Shown here piece by piece: positions 6,337 to 10,271 of a DNA stretch of 10,271 nt. Position 1 is the first letter of the stretch; every line of letters starts with the position of its first letter. Under the pieces are notes generated by a model. The model worked only from the letters and a program-made list of their open reading frames with translations. It was not told where the DNA came from and did no database searches. The position numbers were made by a program, and so were the translations under genes. Source of the DNA: Spirochaetales bacterium. Its GTDB lineage: Bacteria > Spirochaetota > Spirochaetia > Sphaerochaetales > Sphaerochaetaceae. The DNA is taken from assembly GCA_022771185.1 (NCBI GenBank), contig JALFCJ010000204.1, positions 1 through 10,271 of the forward strand, given 5' to 3'.

Positions 6337-7026
6337 ATGGACCTGACTGTACTATCAGTGGGCGGCTCTATAATCGCCCCGGAAAAAGTTGATTCGGTAT
6401 TTCTAAAGGCCTTCAGAGAGGCTATAGTAAAGTATTTGGAAGAGAATAAAGACGCAAAGTTGATTCTTGTCTGTGGTGGAGGTGCACCTGCCAGGATCTA
6501 TCAGGAAGCATACAGGGCTGTAAGGGGAAATGATGACACAGGAGCCCAGGATTGGCTGGGTATTAAGGCAACTCATCTTAACGGTGAAATAATGAGGGCT
6601 GTCTTTTCAGACTACACATCAGATCCTGTAGTAACAGACCCGACAAAAGATATTGCTTTTGAAAACAGAATCCTTGTCGCTGCAGGTTGGAAGCCAGGAT
6701 TTAGTACAGACACTGATGCAGTGTACCTTGCCCGCCGTTTTGGTGGAAAGAAGGTTGTAAACTTGTCCAACATCAAGAAAGTATACACAGATGACCCAAG
6801 AAAGAATCCAGATGCAAAACCTTTGGATTCTATCAGCTGGAAAGATTTCAGAAAGATGGTCGGATATGAATGGAAACCAGGACTCAACACTCCATTTGAT
6901 CCTGTGGCTTCCGGTATTGCTGAAGAAGAGGGCATGTGTGTCATCTGCGCTGACGGCAGAGATATTGTAAACACAATGAAGATTCTTAAAGGCGAAAAGT
7001 TTGAAGGAACAATAATCTCAGACTGA
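6337..7026 (+). CDS. pyrH: UMP kinase, archaeal type
   Basis: A 229-residue amino acid kinase-fold protein that phosphorylates UMP to UDP with ATP in the cytoplasm. It resembles the archaeal subfamily: the start LTVLSVGGSIIAPE (glycine-rich phosphate loop), LVCGGGAPARIYQ near 49-61, GWKPGFSTDTDAVYLARRF near 116-132 (the archaeal GWKPG-STD pattern), NLSNIKKVYTDDPRKNPDA near 142-160, and PGLNTPFDPVA near 181-191. Ordinary bacterial PyrH differs at all of these. This subfamily is known from archaea and spirochaetes and supports the taxonomic reading. ATG 6337 has AAGGGAG about 7 bases upstream. It follows salvage by PyrR functionally. Its 3' end overlaps the convergent radical SAM gene by 9 bp with no terminator between. 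Confidence 0.9.
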   Translation: MDLTVLSVGGSIIAPEKVDSVFLKAFREAIVKYLEENKDAKLILVCGGGAPARIYQEAYRAVRGNDDTGAQDWLGIKATHLNGEIMRAVFSDYTSDPVVTDPTKDIAFENRILVAAGWKPGFSTDTDAVYLARRFGGKKVVNLSNIKKVYTDDPRKNPDAKPLDSISWKDFRKMVGYEWKPGLNTPFDPVASGIAEEEGMCVICADGRDIVNTMKILKGEKFEGTIISD

Positions 7027-7971
7027 TTTTGCTCTTTTTAACTTCAAGAACAAAGGGGAAGGATCAGCAAAAGATTGAGGGAACGGCACGTCTTGAGTAA
7101 AATCAGGGATCCAGAGGATATCGTCGTCGCTCTTCTCTTGCTCGAAGCCTTCCTCTATTCCCATTTCATCAACAATATCCAGTAGTTTGTTATACTCCTC
7201 GTCGCTTATCGGGCATAGACTTGGATCCTCTTTTGGAGGAACGAACTGACACATAAGTGAAAGATAGAAGTTATCTTTATATCGCTCGCCAAAGACTCTC
7301 AGGAACTTCTCAGATGCCCAAACTGTTCCAGGAAATACCAGGTGTCTGATGATGGTACCCTTCATTTTATCTAAGTCCGTCGTGCTATGGCGCTCTTTAA
7401 TCCAGTCCATTACAGGAAGTATAGAGGAGGCATATGTGCTTCTCCCGCAGAACACTCCTGCAACTCTCTTACTAAGAGTCTTACAGTCCAGTAGGTAAAT
7501 ATCGATATAAGGGTCTATTAATTCCAAGCCATGAATATTTTCATATCCAGAGCTATTCCATACTACAGGAAGCTTAAATCCCTTTTCTTTGGCTTTATCA
7601 AGGGCGATAGTAATGGACGGAATAAAGTGAGTGCCAGTAACAAGATTAAGAGTGGTGGCTCCCATACTCTCTAAGTCCAGCATCAAAGAAACCAACTCGT
7701 CTATCTCCACTTCGATTCCCCAGTTCTCTCCGTCACTACCCGATATCTGGCGGTTTTGGCAATATGCACAATGGAGAGGGCAACCTGTAAAGAAAATCAT
7801 GCCTGAGCCTTTTTCTCCCACTAGAGGTGGTTCCTCACCTCTGTGTAACCCAACCCAAGCTATCTTGACTCTATCACTTTGTCTGCATACTCCCCTTTCA
7901 CCCTTACTTCTGTCGACTCTACACATATTAGGGCAAAGAGTGCACTCTTTATACTCATCCATAACCGACAT
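7018..7971 (-). CDS. PflX-like radical SAM protein (putative glycyl-radical enzyme activase family)
   Basis: A 317-residue protein of the COG1313 (PflX) type. The radical SAM cluster motif is C64-x3-C68-x2-C71 in FTGCPLHCAYCQN. The N-terminus carries four more cysteines, C10-x2-C13-x3-C17-x11-C29, typical of this group and able to hold a second iron-sulfur site. Later blocks, LVTGTHFIPS, VVWNSSGYE and YLLDCKTL, fit the partial TIM barrel. The family is annotated by similarity to pyruvate formate-lyase activase, but its substrate is unproven. No glycyl-radical enzyme gene is nearby. I chose ATG 7971. The second ATG, three codons in, is equally possible. Both are preserved in the duplicated remnant at 8843-8923. 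No ribosome binding site is visible. Confidence 0.82.
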   Translation of the reverse strand: MSVMDEYKECTLCPNMCRVDRSKGERGVCRQSDRVKIAWVGLHRGEEPPLVGEKGSGMIFFTGCPLHCAYCQNRQISGSDGENWGIEVEIDELVSLMLDLESMGATTLNLVTGTHFIPSITIALDKAKEKGFKLPVVWNSSGYENIHGLELIDPYIDIYLLDCKTLSKRVAGVFCGRSTYASSILPVMDWIKERHSTTDLDKMKGTIIRHLVFPGTVWASEKFLRVFGERYKDNFYLSLMCQFVPPKEDPSLCPISDEEYNKLLDIVDEMGIEEGFEQEKSDDDILWIPDFTQDVPFPQSFADPSPLFLKLKRAKSV

Positions 7972-8013
7972 ACCCTGATTATAGTATTTGTAATGAGTCT
8001 AAAAAAGAGGATA
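7933..8013. repeat. Direct repeat copy A (81 bp): promoter and start of the radical SAM gene
   Basis: This stretch matches 8843-8923 in direct orientation at a constant offset of 910 bp. The five differences are at 7942, 7956, 7965, 7984 and 8001, so 76 of 81 bases agree. It spans the first 13 codons, the TATAAT and about 30 bp further upstream. This copy belongs to the intact gene. Confidence 0.92.
7978..7983 (-). promoter_or_regulatory. -10 element of the radical SAM gene
   Basis: A perfect TATAAT sits on the minus strand 6 bases before the ATG at 7971. No good -35 is seen at 17 bp, where there is a T run. A normal start would fall at or next to the ATG, so the message may be leaderless. 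The box and its surroundings are retained unchanged in the second repeat copy at 8888-8893. Confidence 0.4.
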
Positions 8014-8063
8014 AGAGAGAATAAACACTTCAGTTATTTCATCCCCAAAAAACTACAAGGATA

Positions 8064-8246
8064 TTATTTAGCTTTACAAAAACTATCCTTTTCTCTTTTA
8101 CTTAGTGCTGCTGGTTCTATGCCTTTATCTTTCGCATAAGCCGACAACCCGCGATAATCAATAGAAATAGATGGCATATGCTTCATTAGAATAGGCCCAG
8201 GAGTTTCACTAAGACTTTCCTTATATCTTTGCATCTGTCCACTCAT
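8064..8246 (-). CDS. Small hypothetical protein overlapping the acetyltransferase gene
   Basis: A 60-residue acidic/basic protein starting MSGQMQRYKESLSE, with GPILMKHMPSISIDYRGL in the middle and AYAKDKGIEPAALSKREK near the end. It has no signal peptide, membrane segment or cysteine motif (one Cys near the end). The start at 8246 is chosen because GAGAGG lies 9 bases upstream. An ATG at 8252 lies only 3 bases from that site. Its first 26 bases overlap the end of the GNAT frame, which suggests coupled translation and a joint function. I do not recognise a named family. The IDYxGLxxYAKxKGI pattern looks like a conserved short domain, possibly an accessory or antitoxin-like partner, which is only a guess. 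Confidence 0.6.
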   Translation of the reverse strand: MSGQMQRYKESLSETPGPILMKHMPSISIDYRGLSAYAKDKGIEPAALSKREKDSFCKAK

Positions 8247-8766
8247 AATCATATACCTCTCTAATTTTTTTTGCTGATACAGTATCAATCATAAAATGAT
8301 ATGGGTGCAGAATACCAACATGAATAGCACCAAACACTTTTGAATAGTGCCACAAAAGCTTTTCATTTGCAGCAAAACCGTAAAGGAAACCTTCATATCC
8401 ATATTCAAAAGATTTATCTGCAGCAATAGAAAACAAATGACCGCCCACTCCTACATTCTTTACATCATCAGTAATCTCCTTATTGTTTTGAGGAGCTGCA
8501 ACCATCCATGAAACGTACAATGCTTTTGAATTTGCATCTTTTTCTAAGGCAATTAATCCCTGAATATCCACAGTACCTTTTATTACAAGCCCATATACTT
8601 CACAAGAATCCAACAAAACACTCCAGTCAACATACCATCCATTGCTTCTATTTTATTTAGAAAGAAATGATTTTCTCACAATTCTAATCACTTCCGTGGG
8701 GATTATTTCTCCAGTTTTTGCATCTTTTAAGCAAGGTGTCATCTCATCAATCCAAACGTTTATCAT
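8221..8766 (-). pseudogene. GNAT-like acetyltransferase gene interrupted by an in-frame TAA
   Basis: From ATG 8766, with AGAGGA 5 bases upstream, the frame encodes MINVWIDEMTPCLKDAKTGE and on to SFLSK. It then meets TAA at 8655-8653 (codon 38) and continues in the same frame (NRSNGWYVDWSVLLD) to a stop at 8221. Full length would be 181 codons before the stop. The part after the TAA looks like a GNAT fold: LVIKGTVDIQGLIALEKD, ALYVSWMVAAPQNN, then VGVGGHLFSIAADKSFEYGY as the acetyl-CoA loop region, GFAANEKLLWHY, and a final YDYEWTDAKI. One base change (TAT or TAC to TAA) explains the break. A shorter product could restart at a TTG at 8616 or 8619, but no ribosome binding site supports it. Substrate unknown. 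Confidence 0.72.
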
Positions 8767-8783
8767 TTCTTTCCTCTAATAGT

Positions 8784-8792
8784 ATTATAACA
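8784..8792 (-). promoter_or_regulatory. Promoter of the acetyltransferase cassette
   Basis: On the minus strand TGT precedes TATAAT (8789-8784), a perfect extended -10, 17 bp before the ATG at 8766. No convincing -35 is visible. The start would lie near 8777 at the ribosome binding site. It lies inside the inserted segment, so the cassette brings its own promoter. The duplicated promoter further upstream (8888-8893) could also read into it. Confidence 0.5.
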
Positions 8793-8797
8793 CATTT

Positions 8798-8881
8798 CTA
8801 CGTTAATATTTGTATGTTTAATCTTTTTATGAAAAAAGAAAAGCAAAGAGTACACTCTTTATACTTATCCATAAACGACAT
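8798..8881 (-). pseudogene. 5' remnant of the radical SAM gene
   Basis: ATG 8881 reads MSFMDKYKECTLC, against MSVMDEYKECTLC in the intact gene, and then leaves homology. It runs through 14 unrelated residues to a TAG at 8798. Two of the three base differences within the shared codons change the amino acid (V3F, E6K), as expected for a copy no longer under selection. It keeps a perfect TATAAT at the same distance, so the promoter may still fire. Confidence 0.7.
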
Positions 8882-8923
8882 ACCCTGATTATAATATTTG
8901 TAATGAGTCTGAAAAAGAGGATA
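8843..8923. repeat. Direct repeat copy B (81 bp): displaced promoter and start of the radical SAM gene
   Basis: This is the second copy of 7933-8013, with 76 of 81 bases identical and no gaps. Homology stops sharply at 8843, where the intact gene continues with its Pro codon but this copy enters unrelated AT-rich sequence. It fades after 8923 on the patatin side. The two copies bracket the acetyltransferase cassette (8014-8842). Confidence 0.92.
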
Positions 8924-8995
8924 GAAGAGACAATGTAGAGTCAAAATACTCCTAGGGACTATTCAAATTGAAAGAAGGGAACTATCTTTATCATC

Positions 8996-10204
8996 ATGTG
9001 GTTTGATTTTCTGAGACGAGGAAAAAAAGAAGAAAAGAAAAAGGAAACAAGGTACATTCTCGCCATTGATGGCGGAGGAATGAGGGGCATTGTCCCTGCC
9101 TTCATTCTTAAAAAAATGAATGAAGAGCTGAAGGAGCGGGGAATACTCCGTCCTTTGTACTCTTACTTTGATCTTGTTTCAGGAACCAGTACAGGAGCCT
9201 TGATCGCTCTTGGTCTTACAGCCCCAGTAGACAACCTTGGATTAAAGAAAGAAGAAGGCGAAGACTGGGAAGTAAGTGAGATTATCGAGAAAGGAAGATT
9301 CAGAAAAACCACAGAAATAGTGAAGAAAGGCGAAATAGAGAGACTTGGAGACCCTGAAGAACTATTAAGCCTTTACACAGAAAACGGAAAGAAAATATTT
9401 ATTCCAGATGACGCCAAGGGTATATGGAAGCTATTGGGGAAAGTCACGAAGATGCTTGGCGACAAATATGACACCGCGCCCTTAGAGATGTTTCTCGATG
9501 AAATCTATGGAGATACACTCATATCGGAGGCAAAAGTCCCTACTATGGCTGTAAGCACAGACGTAAACGGCTGCAAAAGCTTTATTTTCCGCTCTTGGGA
9601 TAGCCATGGCTTCTTAGTCAGGGAGGCGGCAAGGGCAACTAGCGCCGCTCCTACCTACTTTGCTCCCGCTGTGTTTATTGACAGGGAGACAGATGAGAAA
9701 CTGACTCTTGTTGACGGTGGGATGATAGCTAATAACCCGATTCTCGCTACATATATTGAAGCTAGAAAGCTTTATCCAAATGCAGACGAGTTTAGGATTC
9801 TCTCCATCTCTACAGCGTCCCCAATGTGTATTCTCCACCCAGAGGAATATGCAACAAACCTTGAGTGGCTTTCGCATCTAACATCGGCCTATAGCAGTGC
9901 AAACATGAATATCTCGCTCGAGGGTGTAGAGAGCATAAAGGGAGTAAGGGTCGATAGAATATGGGAGCCGGTATTAGAGAAGAAAATAAAATTGGATGAC
10001 ACTTCAAAAGAAGCAATAGACTCTCTGTTGGAGGCGTCAGAGAAGATCTGGGAAATGGACAAAGAAAAGGTTTACTCATTCTTAGATGAAGTAACTACTG
10101 CTCCAATCCCAGATAAATTAGTATTAAAAAACGAGAATAAGGTTAGAGAGAGTCTCCCAAAGCTCGAAGAGCCTCAAAAAGATGCTCTCTACCTTCCCTC
10201 ATAG
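8996..10204 (+). CDS. Patatin-like phospholipase
   Basis: A 402-residue patatin-fold acyl hydrolase. The oxyanion loop DGGGMRGI is at 25-32, the nucleophile elbow GTSTG at 63-67 (Ser65), and the catalytic aspartate D240 lies in LVDGGMIANNP, so the Ser-Asp dyad is complete. Such enzymes cleave acyl chains from phospholipids. The very basic N-terminus (RRGKKEEKKK, residues 7-16) could touch membranes, but there is no signal peptide or membrane segment. The YDTAPLEMFLDEIYGD block near 158-173 is shared by many bacterial patatins, including anti-phage effectors, but no nucleotide cyclase or other defence gene is visible here. The start has only a distant GGGA upstream. The 3' end probably overlaps a convergent gene. 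Confidence 0.88.
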   Translation: MWFDFLRRGKKEEKKKETRYILAIDGGGMRGIVPAFILKKMNEELKERGILRPLYSYFDLVSGTSTGALIALGLTAPVDNLGLKKEEGEDWEVSEIIEKGRFRKTTEIVKKGEIERLGDPEELLSLYTENGKKIFIPDDAKGIWKLLGKVTKMLGDKYDTAPLEMFLDEIYGDTLISEAKVPTMAVSTDVNGCKSFIFRSWDSHGFLVREAARATSAAPTYFAPAVFIDRETDEKLTLVDGGMIANNPILATYIEARKLYPNADEFRILSISTASPMCILHPEEYATNLEWLSHLTSAYSSANMNISLEGVESIKGVRVDRIWEPVLEKKIKLDDTSKEAIDSLLEASEKIWEMDKEKVYSFLDEVTTAPIPDKLVLKNENKVRESLPKLEEPQKDALYLPS

Positions 10205-10271
10205 AAAATGATATGTCGCCAACTGTAGAGTGGTCGCCTACTATATCGGAAACAAGCTTAATGGCAAGATC
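10143..10271 (-). CDS. 3' end of a convergent gene, product unknown (partial)
   Basis: The minus strand has one frame open from the window edge down to TAA at 10145-10143. It reads 42 residues starting DLAIKLVSDIVGDHSTVGD and ending LFEALRALGDSL. The other two minus frames carry stops within about 30 bases. The residue pattern (alternating hydrophobic and charged, helical ending) looks like real protein. It would overlap the last 62 bp of the patatin gene, tail to tail, which is unusual but possible. A plus-strand frame from ATG 10213 is also open to the edge but has no ribosome binding site. I cannot name the product. Confidence 0.42.
   Translation of the reverse strand, partial: DLAIKLVSDIVGDHSTVGDISFSMREGREHLFEALRALGDSL

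Noticed and set aside
8057..8090. Inverted repeat AAGGATA ... TATCCTT around the end of the small ORF, considered as its terminator or as a recombination site of the cassette
   Set aside because: Only 7 bp with a 20-base AT-rich loop, and no U tract in the minus-strand direction. No matching structure at the other end of the cassette.
7631..8139. Plus-strand frames across the radical SAM start and the repeat
   Set aside because: They run antisense to the radical SAM gene and its promoter, without ribosome binding sites or protein-like composition.
8014..8842. Integron gene cassette with an attC site
   Set aside because: No imperfect palindrome with core sites is visible at either junction. 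The flanking repeats are copies of a chromosomal gene start instead.
8996..10204. Patatin as an effector of a cyclic-nucleotide anti-phage system
   Set aside because: No nucleotide cyclase or accessory gene lies beside it. The upstream cassette is on the other strand and unrelated. Patatin motifs alone do not show this role.

Overview
The window looks like a spirochaete chromosome (a Treponema-like relative is my best guess), with moderate to low GC. The reasons are an archaeal-type UMP kinase, a form best known outside archaea from spirochaetes, an unusually long PRPP synthetase, and a surface-type lipoprotein with a relaxed lipobox. The assignment is inferred from protein types, not from a marker gene.

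Layout, left to right. On the minus strand, positions 2563 down to 1 form an operon: PRPP synthetase (prs), a class I aminotransferase, and the first 14 codons of a further gene running off the left edge. A divergent plus-strand gene encodes a lipoprotein with a lamin-tail-like domain. It ends at a strong bidirectional terminator facing the uracil permease gene (minus). The permease and pyrR (plus) are divergent across about 220 bp. That gap holds a good promoter for the permease and what reads as a complete PyrR-type transcription attenuator: a binding hairpin with a CAGAGAG loop, an antiterminator, and a terminator with a U tract. pyrR converges on ssb through another bidirectional hairpin. 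ssb is divergent from pyrH (archaeal-type UMP kinase). pyrH converges on, and overlaps by 9 bp, a PflX-like radical SAM protein gene.

The right part is accessory. The promoter and first 13 codons of the radical SAM gene occur twice, as 81-bp direct repeats 910 bp apart with 76/81 identical bases. Between them lie a GNAT-like acetyltransferase gene interrupted by a single in-frame TAA and an overlapping 60-residue small ORF. This looks like a small cassette inserted with duplication of its target, leaving the radical SAM gene intact behind its own promoter copy. A patatin-like phospholipase gene follows on the plus strand. The last bases probably hold the 3' end of a convergent gene.

Functionally, prs (PRPP), the uracil permease (uptake), pyrR (UMP-responsive regulator and uracil phosphoribosyltransferase) and pyrH (UMP to UDP) make a pyrimidine salvage neighbourhood: uracil + PRPP to UMP to UDP, with PyrR probably controlling uracil uptake by attenuation.
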